A stretch of DNA of 61,644 nucleotides from Candidatus Zhuqueibacterota bacterium (GCA_022616415.1 JAKEEU010000201.1:1-61644), one strand, 5' to 3'; positions 23,758 to 32,642 are shown, counted from the stretch's first letter. Notes: generated by a model not told the origin, from the letters alone. Numbers and translations are program-made.

Positions 23758-25182
23758 CTATCGTACATCATACCGCAAAAACGCCACATACGCGCCGGCA
23801 AAAAAGACAAGATTGAACAACGCTAAAATGCCCAAATCAACCAACGCCGCGCCGAGAACGTCTTGCAGCGGAACGGATTTGAAAACAAACGGCGGAATTT
23901 CGCGCGGGTTGATCGGGTCTTTCTTCGCTTCCTCGCCGTCGGTGTGGCGAAACGCCATGATACGAAAGCCGCCGAGCAGCACGCCGGTTTTTTCTTTCAT
24001 AAATTTCGCATACGCCTGTTGGTAATCTGTGGCCGCGTTGAGATAATGTTGCTTCAATTCCAAAGAGGTGCCGACCAAATTGGTGATGGCCAATGAGAAA
24101 GAAGCCGCCGGCGAAATGCGCGCCAAGCCGAAAGCCGCCCGCTCGCGCACGGCCTCGCGATTGCGGCGCTCTTCGTTGAGACGCTTGGACAGCGCCTGCA
24201 TTTTTTGCTCGCGCTCATCGCCGAGTTTCTGCATGAAAGAATTGAATTCACTCAGCATCCGCTCGGGATTTTCTCGCAGGCTTTCATCCGGTTTGAAATT
24301 GCTCATTTTGCCGCGATCTTCCTGCCAGAGTTGTGCGGCAAGGCGGGCGCGTTGCGAAGCTTGCTCATCAAGCGACGGTACTTTCACGGCGCGGCCGGCG
24401 AGCAGCACGGAAGTGCGCGGCACGATCAACATGGCAAAAATCCACACGACCAGCAGCAGCAGAAATGAGCTGGATGAACGTTCCGTCATCGCGGAAATGA
24501 AAACGGACAAAGTCAGGAAGACGCCGAAATAAAGCAGGCCAGCAAGGATGACGAGCGCCAGTCGCATCCAATCATCGCTCGCCATCGGCACGCCGAGCAG
24601 GGGCAAAACAAAACTGCCGAGCAAAATGGGAATGAGCAACGGAATCGCCAGCGCCAAAAACGTGCCGGTGATTTTGCCGAGAATGTATTTGTCGCGTGGG
24701 ACGGCATTGGCAAATGACAGGCGCAGCGTGCCGCGCTCTTTCTCGCCGCAGATCGCGTCGTAAGCAAAGAGAATCGCGAACAGCGAGAGCACGATTTGAA
24801 AGACAAAATCTAAATCGAGAAAACGGAAGACGGCGAAAATAGGATCGTCGCCGTAGCGGCTGTCTTCGGCGCCGACTTCGCCGCGGCCGCGCACTTCGAC
24901 GTTGCGGCCGATGTCGTTCGAGATGCCGGTGACCAACGCCCCCAAGGGCTGTGGCGGCAGAAAGATGCGATGGTTGCGCACCATCAGCCAATCCGTCAAG
25001 CCCTCCATTTGCCGCAGATTTTCGGCGATGGCGGCTTCGTATTGCCTTTGGCTCACTTGATAATTGCGCGCGCCGACGTAAAAGGTGAGCAGAATCAGCA
25101 CGGCGCACACGCCGAAGGTTAGCGCAAATTTGGTCGAGCCAATGATGTCGCGGAGTTCTTTTTCGACAATTAATTTGAACAT
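23758..25182 (-). CDS. ABC-2 type permease (DUF3526-like), first copy
   Basis: A 474-residue inner-membrane protein with the same layout as the 22175 permease: MFKLIVEKELRDIIGSTKFA, first span, periplasmic domain (about 40-130), the loop CGEKERGTLRLSFANAVPRD, further spans, a long charged segment, then a final span near the C-terminus. The substrate is unknown. Related permeases work with GldA/NatA-type ATPases, as encoded at 25901. GAGGCAAGC precedes the ATG at 25182, better than an earlier in-frame codon that lies in repeat DNA. Confidence 0.85.
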   Translation of the reverse strand: MFKLIVEKELRDIIGSTKFALTFGVCAVLILLTFYVGARNYQVSQRQYEAAIAENLRQMEGLTDWLMVRNHRIFLPPQPLGALVTGISNDIGRNVEVRGRGEVGAEDSRYGDDPIFAVFRFLDLDFVFQIVLSLFAILFAYDAICGEKERGTLRLSFANAVPRDKYILGKITGTFLALAIPLLIPILLGSFVLPLLGVPMASDDWMRLALVILAGLLYFGVFLTLSVFISAMTERSSSSFLLLLVVWIFAMLIVPRTSVLLAGRAVKVPSLDEQASQRARLAAQLWQEDRGKMSNFKPDESLRENPERMLSEFNSFMQKLGDEREQKMQALSKRLNEERRNREAVRERAAFGLARISPAASFSLAITNLVGTSLELKQHYLNAATDYQQAYAKFMKEKTGVLLGGFRIMAFRHTDGEEAKKDPINPREIPPFVFKSVPLQDVLGAALVDLGILALFNLVFFAGAYVAFLRYDVR

Positions 25183-25203
25183 GCTTGCCTCTTGTTTTTG
25201 AGG

Positions 25204-25229
25204 TATCCGGATTTGGCGAATCGTCCGGA
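25204..25229. repeat. ATCCGGATTT...AATCGTCCGGA repeat, copy 1
   Basis: TATCCGGATTTGGCGAATCG followed by TCCGGA is an imperfect palindrome. A second copy is at 36318-36344, where a gene ends inside it. Confidence 0.6.
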
Positions 25230-25253
25230 AGAGGTTTTTATACTGACGCATCG

Positions 25254-25301
25254 GTCGTCATTGCGAGTCCCGCGCTTTCCAGCAGGACTCGCAATGACGA
25301 C
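25254..25301. repeat. GTCATTGCGAG palindromic repeat, copy 1
   Basis: GTCGTCATTGCGAGTCC at 25254-25270 is the exact reverse complement of GGACTCGCAATGACGAC at 25285-25301. A longer relative lies at 31204-31344. Confidence 0.85.
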
Positions 25302-25323
25302 TCTCTCATTTTAAAATATTCTG

Positions 25324-25887
25324 TTATGGTTTCGGCGCTTTGGTCGGGCGCACACGAATATCGGTGATGCCGTTGGGCGGCAGCGCGGCGACGGAAATGG
25401 CAAAGCTCAACCAGCTTTCATCTTTTTTCGATTGCACCAACACTTCGATGGCGTGCTCGCTGGAGCTGATGACGCTGTGCAATTTTAGCCCGCCGCTTTG
25501 TTCGTAAAAACCAATGTCCTGCTGCGCATTTTCCGGATCGCCGCCATGCTCTTCGTGAAAACGGCGCAACGTGGCGAGATCGCCGGTGTTGAAAGCGCCA
25601 ATGAATTTTTCCAATGTATTTCCTGCCGGTGTGTTGGGCAATTTGAGATTTTCTTCCACAGTTGCGGTGGCCTGTTGCGTCGCCGGCGATTTCAATTCCT
25701 CCAATTCTTTTTGTGTTGTTGCAATAACGCGCTGCAATTCATTGATACGTTGTTGATCGGCTGCCTTTGCGACGAGATTTTTAAGCGCCGCTAAATGCGC
25801 GACTTTCAGTGCCTGTTCAGCGGTTGTTTCAATATCCGGCTTGACGCCCGTGCCTTCCCAATTGGTTTTCGTAATCGGATTGATCGG
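25324..25887 (-). pseudogene. C-terminal relic of an S41 family peptidase
   Basis: The open frame begins abruptly at NPITKTNWEGTGVKPDIETT, the typical C-terminal strand region of tricorn/IRBP-type S41 proteases. It continues TAEQALKVAHLAALKNL and ends with an SnoaL-like tail (EKFIGAFNTGDLATLRRFHE). A TAA immediately precedes it in frame, and the catalytic domain is missing. The remnant is about 187 codons. It sits inside the ABC operon, 13 bases after the ATPase stop. An ATG-started piece from 25737 could still be translated, but loss of the peptidase is clear. Confidence 0.8.
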
Positions 25888-25900
25888 TTACGATATCTTT

Positions 25901-26647
25901 TTACGCGACGCCGGCCATGTAGTGCATGTACAAATCTTCGAGCTTCTCGCCAGCCAATTCTTTGCGCGTGCGCTGCATCACCAGTTGGCCTTGTTTCATA
26001 ATGCCGACGACGTCGGCGATTTCTTTGGCGCGGAAAATATCGTGGGTGGACATCAAGATGGCCTTGCCTTCGTCGCGCAGCGATTCCAACAGATGAATGA
26101 ATTCGAATCCGGCTTTGGGATCGAGGCCGGAGGTCGGCTCGTCAAGAAGAATTGCCGGCGCGTCTTTGAGAATGGCGATGGCGATGCCGCATTTTTGGCG
26201 CATGCCTTTGGAGAAGCCTTTCAAGCGCTTGTTGTGCGCTTCTTCCTGCAAACCGACACGCAATAAAACACGGCGATAATCATCTTTGGTGTAATTCGTC
26301 TTACCGCCGAGCCGCGCGAAGAAGTCGAGATTTTGCATCGCGGTAAAGTTAGGATAGAGCATCACGTTCTCGGAGACGAAAGCAATTTTCTGTTTGGCAG
26401 CCAGCGGCGCTTTGTGCGTCACGATGCCGTCGATGCGCGCTTCGCCTGTGGTCGGCTCGATGAAGTTGAGAAACAGATTGATCGCCGTGGTTTTGCCCGC
26501 GCCGTTCGCGCCGAGCATGGTGTAAATCTGTTTCGGCTGCACCGCAAACGAAACGTGATCGAGCGCCAGCACGCCGTCTTCGTAGCGCTTGGTTAAATTT
26601 TCCGCTTCGAGCAACGGACGGCCATTTTCAGAATCTTGCAACGCCAT
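25901..26647 (-). CDS. ABC transporter ATP-binding protein
   Basis: A 248-residue ATPase with Walker A GANGAGKTT (about 43-51), Q-loop, signature region FSKGMRQKCGIA, Walker B AILLDEPTSGLDP and a switch-region His in STHD. It resembles the GldA/NatA/CcmA class that powers ABC-2 permeases. It stands before the two permease genes and after the PDZ and NEW3-domain genes, so it probably energises that transporter. Confidence 0.93.
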   Translation of the reverse strand: MALQDSENGRPLLEAENLTKRYEDGVLALDHVSFAVQPKQIYTMLGANGAGKTTAINLFLNFIEPTTGEARIDGIVTHKAPLAAKQKIAFVSENVMLYPNFTAMQNLDFFARLGGKTNYTKDDYRRVLLRVGLQEEAHNKRLKGFSKGMRQKCGIAIAILKDAPAILLDEPTSGLDPKAGFEFIHLLESLRDEGKAILMSTHDIFRAKEIADVVGIMKQGQLVMQRTRKELAGEKLEDLYMHYMAGVA

Positions 26648-26664
26648 TGTATGCCTCGTAGAAA

Positions 26665-26775
26665 TGGATTACTGGATCGTTGGATTGATGGATCATTGGA
26701 TTTTTGGATTACTGGATTTATGGATTTTTGCTTTTCCATTAATCCAGAAATCCATTACTCCATCAATCCATTATT
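26665..26775. repeat. GGATT-rich imperfect inverted repeat
   Basis: Many GGATT words (ATGGATTACTGGATCGTTGG, TTGGATTACTGGATTTATGG) are followed by their inverse (TAATCCAGAAATCCATTACT, CAATCCAT). This forms an imperfect hairpin between the ATPase gene and the upstream membrane protein gene. Confidence 0.55.
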
Positions 26776-28276
26776 TTCGTGACAGGCGGATGCCGAAGAT
26801 GACGATGCCGGCCACCACTGCCAAAATCGAGGTGATGATAAACGCCATGCCCCAGATGTTGGCTTCGGATTGCACTTCGACAGTGACGGTTTTGTCTTCG
26901 CCGGTGATGGGCTTGTCCTCGGACAGCGCGGTGGTGCGGATGCGAAATTCGTAGCGGCCGGCGGACACGTCATTCGGCGGCGTGAATTTGAACTGCACGC
27001 GTTTTTCTTCGGCGATGTCCAGCGATTGAATCAGCGGCGGCTCGATTTGCTTGCTCCAATTCAGTGGCGGATCGACTTCGATGGCGACGTTGTCCATGCG
27101 GCGCGTGCCTTCGTTGACAACTTCGAGGTTCGCCGCGACTGCTTCGCTCGGCTTGATGGAATAGAAAAGCTGCAGCGCGCGCACGAGCAATTTGCCGACG
27201 CCACGCGGCAAAAGCTCCAAGCGCACGTAACCGACATTCAGCACGGCAATTTCTTCCGGCGTCCATTGCTTCGTGCGCACCTCGCCCAACGTTTCGTCTT
27301 GATCGTTGGGAATAACCAGAACATAAAATGGAATGGGCTTGTCGATGGTCACTTCCGGCGTCGGGCGGTCCGGCAGAAAAATTTGCAGCGCGGCGCGGCG
27401 CGTGTTGGTGCTCCCGGTAAATTTGAATTGGCTCAAGCGCGCACGGCTGACCGGATCGCTGAACGAACGATTGATCTGCGGCGGCAAATTGACGACTTCC
27501 AATTTGAAAATGTTCGTCGTGCCGCTGAACAGCTCGAGCGTCAAATCGAACGTGGCCGAGCCGCCGAGATCGGCTTCCTGAGAAAACTGTTCCGACTGCA
27601 CCAGCACTCTGTTGACGCTGGCGTCTTTTTGCAAATAAATTTTCGGACTGCGCTGGCTGCCGTTGCCGTAGACAATGTTGACCATCACGGCGTCGAGATC
27701 TTGCAGCAGCGCGAAATCGATCTCCACCGGCTCACCGTAGCGGAGCTGCTCGATCTTCGCTTCGTAAGGCTGGCTGATAATGGCGTTCGCGTCATTCAAC
27801 AGCGAGATGTAAACGTCGTTGACGACATCGGGCTGCAACGAGCGGAATAGCTCGTCATCGAGGTTGATCAGCTTCTTAAAATCCGCGCCGCCGCCGGAAG
27901 TATTTTCGAGGCGCAGGCGCACGTGCTTGCGCCCGTCTTTATTTTGATACTTCACCGCTTTCGCGACCGCGACGTACTGCTTTTCAAACAACACGGCCAG
28001 CAACGATTGTTGATAGTTGACCTCGGCATCCGCAAAAAGATTGCGGCTGCGATCCAGCTCGAGTTTGGAGATGAGATTTTTCTCGAAGAGCTTTTGCTTC
28101 TGCTCGTATTCGGCGCGGGCATATTCGTAAGCTTCTTTGGCGCGCTTGAGGCCGAGCAGGCGATATTGATCGTCGCGCTGGTTGTAATTGACCTGCGATG
28201 CGGCATGATATGCGTACATACTAGCGAGCAGCAAAGTAATTTTGAAAACTTTTGAGTAAGATATATTGTTCAGCAT
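26771..28276 (-). CDS. NEW3-type membrane protein of the ABC operon
   Basis: An exported protein of about 501 residues. An N-terminal hydrophobic segment (VFKITLLLASMYAYHAASQ) is followed by a coiled-coil (AKEAYEYARAEYEQKQKLFE, about 45-100). A beta-rich middle and a NEW3/NPCBM-like Ig domain (about 400-470, including SAGRYEFRIRTTAL) come next. A C-terminal span (WGMAFIITSILAVVAGIVIF) ends in a basic cytoplasmic end. NEW3-type proteins often accompany ABC-2 transporters. The start may be 28276 (ATG) or a GTG at 28306. It could be a periplasmic adaptor or substrate-binding partner. Confidence 0.7.
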   Translation of the reverse strand: MLNNISYSKVFKITLLLASMYAYHAASQVNYNQRDDQYRLLGLKRAKEAYEYARAEYEQKQKLFEKNLISKLELDRSRNLFADAEVNYQQSLLAVLFEKQYVAVAKAVKYQNKDGRKHVRLRLENTSGGGADFKKLINLDDELFRSLQPDVVNDVYISLLNDANAIISQPYEAKIEQLRYGEPVEIDFALLQDLDAVMVNIVYGNGSQRSPKIYLQKDASVNRVLVQSEQFSQEADLGGSATFDLTLELFSGTTNIFKLEVVNLPPQINRSFSDPVSRARLSQFKFTGSTNTRRAALQIFLPDRPTPEVTIDKPIPFYVLVIPNDQDETLGEVRTKQWTPEEIAVLNVGYVRLELLPRGVGKLLVRALQLFYSIKPSEAVAANLEVVNEGTRRMDNVAIEVDPPLNWSKQIEPPLIQSLDIAEEKRVQFKFTPPNDVSAGRYEFRIRTTALSEDKPITGEDKTVTVEVQSEANIWGMAFIITSILAVVAGIVIFGIRLSRK

Positions 28277-28313
28277 GGCTTTCAGTTTTTCTGTTTCGGC
28301 AACCACGGACGAA

Positions 28314-29114
28314 TTATTGATTGTTGTTGCGAATCATCATCCGGCCTTGGCTTTCCTTTTTGATCAGCGATGCCTGCATGGTTTTGTCGCCGCGCTTGTA
28401 TTGCAGCTCGATTTTCGCGCCGACGGCGAGCTTCTCGTACATCTCGGAAAGCTGCTGGGTCGATTTGATTTTTTCGCCGTTGAAGCTCTCGATAATATCA
28501 TCTTGTTTGAAGTCGGCTGACGCCACATTTTGCATCACGCCGACGACTTTGAAGACGTTCTCTTTTTTGCCAATGATCAGGCCGAGGCCGAGCAAGGGAG
28601 CGATGTCGCCAGCGTCTTGGCCGGGGCCGCCGAATGTGAAGCGCTGCATTTTAACGCCGCCCCCGCCGGAGGCCGGGCCGCCGGTCGTCGCCAGTTGCAT
28701 TTTTATTTTCGGCAAATCTTTGGGATCGGCTTTTGCGAACGACACGATGAAACGTTCTTCTTTGCGCCGCACGCCCATTTTAAATTCCGCGCCGACTGCC
28801 GTTTCATTGTAAGCCGCCTCCAATTCTTTGAGCGTTTTGAGGCGCTTGCCGTTACACATCAGAACCACGTCGCCAGCTTGGACGTCGAGGTCTTTGTAAG
28901 CTTTCGGGCGCATATCAGCGGGCGCGACGTGGAGAAATTTGATCTCTTTGCCGTCATCGACCACAACCGCGCCAAGCTCGCCCAAGTTGAAAGGCTCGCC
29001 GACAATATTGACCGCCGTGGAATCGCTGCGAGAGACAAAGGTTTGGGCTTTTGCCGCTATGGCCGTGATGGCGATCACGATCATCAAAGTTGTCACTGCG
29101 AAAACGCGCTTCAT
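28314..29114 (-). CDS. secreted PDZ-domain protein
   Basis: A 266-residue protein with a signal peptide (MKRVFAVTTLMIVIAITAIA) and two PDZ domains. The first spans about 60-125 (DVQAGDVVLMCNGKRLKTLK) and the second about 180-255 (SADFKQDDIIESFNGEKIKS). No protease domain is present, so it would be a scaffold or chaperone-like partner. It may once have worked with the S41 protease whose relic lies in the same operon. GGAG precedes the ATG. It is the first gene of the ABC operon. Confidence 0.82.
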   Translation of the reverse strand: MKRVFAVTTLMIVIAITAIAAKAQTFVSRSDSTAVNIVGEPFNLGELGAVVVDDGKEIKFLHVAPADMRPKAYKDLDVQAGDVVLMCNGKRLKTLKELEAAYNETAVGAEFKMGVRRKEERFIVSFAKADPKDLPKIKMQLATTGGPASGGGGVKMQRFTFGGPGQDAGDIAPLLGLGLIIGKKENVFKVVGVMQNVASADFKQDDIIESFNGEKIKSTQQLSEMYEKLAVGAKIELQYKRGDKTMQASLIKKESQGRMMIRNNNQ

Positions 29115-29195
29115 AATTTGCTCCTTGTAAAAGTGAAAAATGATTTTTATTTTTAAAAACAACTGTGCAAATCAATCTGAACCCAAAAGAATATA

Positions 29196-29266
29196 CCAAC
29201 GGATGAAAAGCGACCAACGGATTTAGAAACCTTATTAGATCAGTTGGTCGTTGTTTAATCCGTTGG
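29196..29266. repeat. CCAACGGAT palindromic element, copy E
   Basis: CCAACGGATGAAAAGCGACC at 29196 onward, with CCAACGGAT repeated near 29213, faces GTTGGTCG and ATCCGTTGG near 29244-29266. The layout matches copy A. It lies between the divergent PDZ operon and the kinase operon. Confidence 0.8.
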
Positions 29267-29392
29267 AAAAAATTTAATATTTTTTGTCTCGCGTATTTTT
29301 CGGATTTAACACGTTGCTTGCCAAACCGGCAAACCGTCCAACGCTTTTCTCTTACGACGATTCAATATACGTCTTCGGTTTGATTTCCGATA

Positions 29393-29426
29393 GTTAAAGA
29401 ATGTTAGGGAGTGTTAAAAAATGTTA
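29393..29426 (+). promoter_or_regulatory. four GTTA repeats at exact 10-bp spacing
   Basis: GTTA occurs at 29393, 29403, 29413 and 29423, three of them in the wider form ATGTTA or GTGTTA. The spacing equals one helical turn. Direct repeats with 10-11 bp spacing are the usual sites of OmpR/PhoB-type regulators, and such a regulator is encoded two genes downstream. An autoregulatory operator is inferred. The kinase ATG is at 29468. Confidence 0.6.
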
Positions 29427-29467
29427 AATCGCGAGCATTTTTGCTGCAAATCGCGTAAATTAGAAGC

Positions 29468-31174
29468 ATGAAATTGTCGAAGAAAATAGTCGGCGCGATC
29501 GTCGCCCTTATGTCGCTGGCGCTGCTGGGTCTCATCGGCGTGCAGCTTTACCTGCTCGAGCACGCGATGGAGTTGAAGAAGCAGGCGTTCCGCCAAAACG
29601 TCAACGCCGCGCTCACCAGCATCGTACAGCAGCTCGAGACCAAAGAAATGGTGGCGAAGGTCCTCGATGTGACGGTGAAAACGCCGCCGCAAAAACGTTT
29701 GGCAATCTTTGGTATGCGCCCCGACGCCAACGTGAATCATCTTGAATGGGCAGATAGTGTTTTTATTACTGAGCGACTCGAGATTAAAGATCCACAAGTT
29801 AAATTTGACAGCAACAAAGTATCGTTCAATTTGCCCACGCCGCAGCATGTCCGTCTGGTTTTCCTTGATTCGCTGGGTCAAAATGCGGAACCGATCATCG
29901 ACGAATTCAAACCGGCCGGTAAACACGAGTTGATTTTAAAACAGTCCCCTTTTAAAAAGAGGGTCTTTTTTGCAAGCTTCGCCACCGACAGCTTATCTTT
30001 CGTCACTAAAATAGGCGGCGGCCAAACTGGCGGTATGACTTTCACTGCGATTGCAACCGAGCAAAGGCAACGCATTGTTCGCAGAGTTTTGGATGATCTG
30101 ACGCGCCCACGCAGCATGCCATTGGAAGCGAGAGTCAAGCCGGCGATTTTAGATTCTGTAATTGGCTCGACCTTGATGACAATTGGCCTCAATACGCCGC
30201 ATGCTTACGGCGTGATTTCTGCTAACGATTCTTTGCAATTAGCCAAACCGGCAAAGTTTGACGGCGAGCTGAAACGATCGGAATTTCGCAGCCGTTTATT
30301 TCCCAACGATGTTTTTGCGGCGGCAGATGATCTGATTTTGTATTTTCCACAGCAGAATATTTATTTGCTCAAACAAATGGTGGGGCTGTTGTCATCTTCC
30401 TTTATATTGCTGGGCGTCGTGGTCTTCGGCTTCGCTTACACGGTGCGCACGATCTACAAGCAGCGCCAGTTCGCCGGCTTGATGGTGGATTTTATCAACA
30501 ACATGACGCATGAATTTAAGACGCCGATTTCCACCATTGCGCTGGCCAGCGAAGCGTTGGCAAATCCGGAGATCGTACGAGACGAAGATCGCTTGTTGCG
30601 ATATAGCCGCATTATTCGCGATGAAAACACGCGCATGCGCAACCAAGTGGAAAAGATTCTCGAAATGGCGGCGCTGGAGGAAGGCGATTACGAGCTGAAC
30701 ATCGCTGCGGTCGATGCGCATAGAGTCATTACGGACGTCGTGCAGAATATCGCGCTGCAAATTGAAAAAAGAAGAGGAAGGATCGAGTGCCAGTTTCAAG
30801 CGACGGCGCCGATCGTCGCAGCCGACGAAGTGCATTTGGCCAATATCATCCACAATTTGCTCGATAACGCCAACAAGTATTCACCGGAAACGCCGATCAT
30901 TACGATTGCTACGGAGAACGATGACGCCGGCTTGCACATTCGCATTGCCGATAAGGGAATGGGCTTGCGGCCGGAAGATCAGAAGCGCGTGTTTGAAAAG
31001 TATTATCGCGTGCCCACCGGCAACGTACACGACGTGAAGGGATTCGGATTGGGATTGAGTTATGTTAAATTGATGGTGGAAGCGCACGGCGGAACGAGCA
31101 CAGTGCGGAGCGAATATCAAAAAGGGAGTGAGTTTGAGATTTGGTTGCCGCTGCGGCAAGATCGTGTAACGTGA
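29468..31174 (+). CDS. membrane sensor histidine kinase
   Basis: A 568-residue HisKA/HATPase_c kinase. The first span is at residues about 7-29 (VGAIVALMSLALLGLIGVQL). A periplasmic sensor domain of roughly 270 residues has no recognised fold. A second span (LLSSSFILLGVVVFGFAYTV) is near 305-325. H-box FINNMTHEFKTPISTIALAS, N-box IIHNLLDNANKYS, G1 IADKGMGL and G2 GFGLGLSYVKLM are all intact. Its partner regulator follows, separated by a palindromic repeat. The signal is unknown. Confidence 0.92.
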   Translation: MKLSKKIVGAIVALMSLALLGLIGVQLYLLEHAMELKKQAFRQNVNAALTSIVQQLETKEMVAKVLDVTVKTPPQKRLAIFGMRPDANVNHLEWADSVFITERLEIKDPQVKFDSNKVSFNLPTPQHVRLVFLDSLGQNAEPIIDEFKPAGKHELILKQSPFKKRVFFASFATDSLSFVTKIGGGQTGGMTFTAIATEQRQRIVRRVLDDLTRPRSMPLEARVKPAILDSVIGSTLMTIGLNTPHAYGVISANDSLQLAKPAKFDGELKRSEFRSRLFPNDVFAAADDLILYFPQQNIYLLKQMVGLLSSSFILLGVVVFGFAYTVRTIYKQRQFAGLMVDFINNMTHEFKTPISTIALASEALANPEIVRDEDRLLRYSRIIRDENTRMRNQVEKILEMAALEEGDYELNIAAVDAHRVITDVVQNIALQIEKRRGRIECQFQATAPIVAADEVHLANIIHNLLDNANKYSPETPIITIATENDDAGLHIRIADKGMGLRPEDQKRVFEKYYRVPTGNVHDVKGFGLGLSYVKLMVEAHGGTSTVRSEYQKGSEFEIWLPLRQDRVT

Positions 31175-31203
31175 AACGATCTTTATCAGGATGTTGAAAA
31201 GCG

Positions 31204-31344
31204 GTCATTGCGAGTGCTATACCATCAAATTGGTGGCTTTTTCGGAAAGAAACGTCATCGCGAGGAGCGTTTTTTGCGACGAAGCGATCTGTTAATTTCA
31301 AAAGATTGCTTCGTCCCGCTGGAAAGCGCGGGACTCGCAATGAC
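31204..31344. repeat. GTCATTGCGAG element between kinase and regulator genes
   Basis: GTCATTGCGAG at 31204-31214 is inverted as CTCGCAATGAC at 31334-31344. Inside are further arms (GCGACGAAGCGATC against GATTGCTTCGTC). It resembles the short copy at 25254 and a repeat type seen in many environmental bacteria. It splits an otherwise normal two-component operon. Confidence 0.8.
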
Positions 31345-31384
31345 AATTTGGGAGTTTGCAACAACTTGCTAGAACATTCGACAT

Positions 31385-32095
31385 ATGAAAGATGGAATTG
31401 AAAAAAAGCCTAAACATAAAATTCTGTTGATCGAAGACGACCCCAATTTGGGCTTTATTCTCAATGAGAATCTGGAGCTGCAAGGTTTTAAGGTGAAACT
31501 TTGCGCCAACGGCGAAGAGGGCTTGACGGCATATCATCGCGATGGCTTCGACTTGTGTCTCATCGATGTGATGCTGCCTAAGAAAGATGGTTTTACGCTG
31601 GCGCGGGAGATTCGCAAAACGAATCGGGACATTCCGATTATTTTTTTGACGGCGAAATCGTTGAAGGATGATCGTATCGAGGGCTTCAAAATCGGCGGCG
31701 ACGATTATATTACGAAACCGTTCAGCATGGAAGAGCTGGTGCTCAGAATCCAAGCCGTGCTCAAAAGAACCAAGCCGGCGGCCGAGCATAAAGGCAAAAA
31801 CATTTTTGCGATTGGGAACTATACGTTCGATTACGAGCAACAAAATTTACAAATTAGCGGCAAGCCCCAGAAACTAACGTCGAAAGAAGCCGAGTTGCTG
31901 AAGCTGCTGTGCCTGCATATCAATGATACTTTGGAGCGGGAATTGGCTTTGAAACTGGTATGGGGCGAGGCCAGCTATTTTAACGGTCGCAGCATGGACG
32001 TGTTCATCTCAAAGCTGCGGAAGTATTTGCAGGAGGATGGGAATGTAGAAATTATGAACGTGCACGGGAGAGGATTCAAATTAGTTGTCCGATGA
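31385..32095 (+). CDS. OmpR/PhoB family response regulator
   Basis: A 236-residue regulator. The receiver domain (about 13-125) has acidic pocket IEDDP, phospho-acceptor Asp in LIDVMLPKKDG, FLTAK and YITKPFS. The winged-helix DNA-binding domain (about 140-235) ends MDVFISKLRKYLQEDGNVEI and VHGRGFKLV. It pairs with the kinase upstream and is the best candidate to bind the 10-bp GTTA repeats at 29393. Confidence 0.93.
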   Translation: MKDGIEKKPKHKILLIEDDPNLGFILNENLELQGFKVKLCANGEEGLTAYHRDGFDLCLIDVMLPKKDGFTLAREIRKTNRDIPIIFLTAKSLKDDRIEGFKIGGDDYITKPFSMEELVLRIQAVLKRTKPAAEHKGKNIFAIGNYTFDYEQQNLQISGKPQKLTSKEAELLKLLCLHINDTLERELALKLVWGEASYFNGRSMDVFISKLRKYLQEDGNVEIMNVHGRGFKLVVR

Positions 32096-32107
32096 TCGGA
32101 TCAAATT

Positions 32108-32407
32108 CTAACTCGCCTTCCGCATCTTGCGCAGTTTGGGCTCTGCCTTCGCCATTTCCCTCTTGGGTGTTGTCGCCTTTTCATTCGTCTTGCTTTCCGG
32201 CACATGTTTCCAGCGGGCAAACAGTTGCAGCATGATGAGCGCGTCGTGCTGGCGTTCATAGCTTTCGAAATCTTGGAGCACGGCACACGGTTCACCGTTA
32301 TGGGTGATAATGACCGGATGCCGGTTGGCATTTATCTCGGCAATGATTTGATCGGCGTGGGTCATCAAATGGCCGAGCGATTTGGTAGAGTTGTCCTCGG
32401 ACTTCAT
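32108..32407 (-). CDS. Phd/YefM family antitoxin, no toxin adjacent
   Basis: A 99-residue protein with the Phd/YefM N-terminal fold (SLGHLMTHADQIIAEINANR then HPVIITHNGEPCAVLQDFES). A longer basic C-terminal tail would hold the toxin-neutralising part. AAAGGAG precedes the ATG. No Doc, RelE/YoeB or PIN toxin gene lies on either side. It is therefore an orphan antitoxin, or acts as a DNA-binding repressor. Confidence 0.82.
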   Translation of the reverse strand: MKSEDNSTKSLGHLMTHADQIIAEINANRHPVIITHNGEPCAVLQDFESYERQHDALIMLQLFARWKHVPESKTNEKATTPKREMAKAEPKLRKMRKAS

Positions 32408-32642
32408 CGCGCGCTCCTTTTTAGATGGGTGATGCGCTTACCAAACAGCCTGAATTATTCAGGTCATTCAACCCTGATGCCGAAAGGTAAAAAAATGTTT
32501 TGAAAGAAGCAAATGAAATTTCTTCGGAGAGAAAAACAGAAGAAGGCAGGATACACGGCAAAATAAAATGTGCCTCACGAACCCACGAATTTGAAAATTT
32601 TTGTCGTCCAAAATCGTTGGAGCGTGACAGTCCCCTCGTCGT

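Noticed and set aside
26665..26775. Possible origin iterons (GGATT words)
   Set aside because: No replication initiator gene, no AT-rich unwinding element and no DnaA boxes nearby; it lies within an operon.
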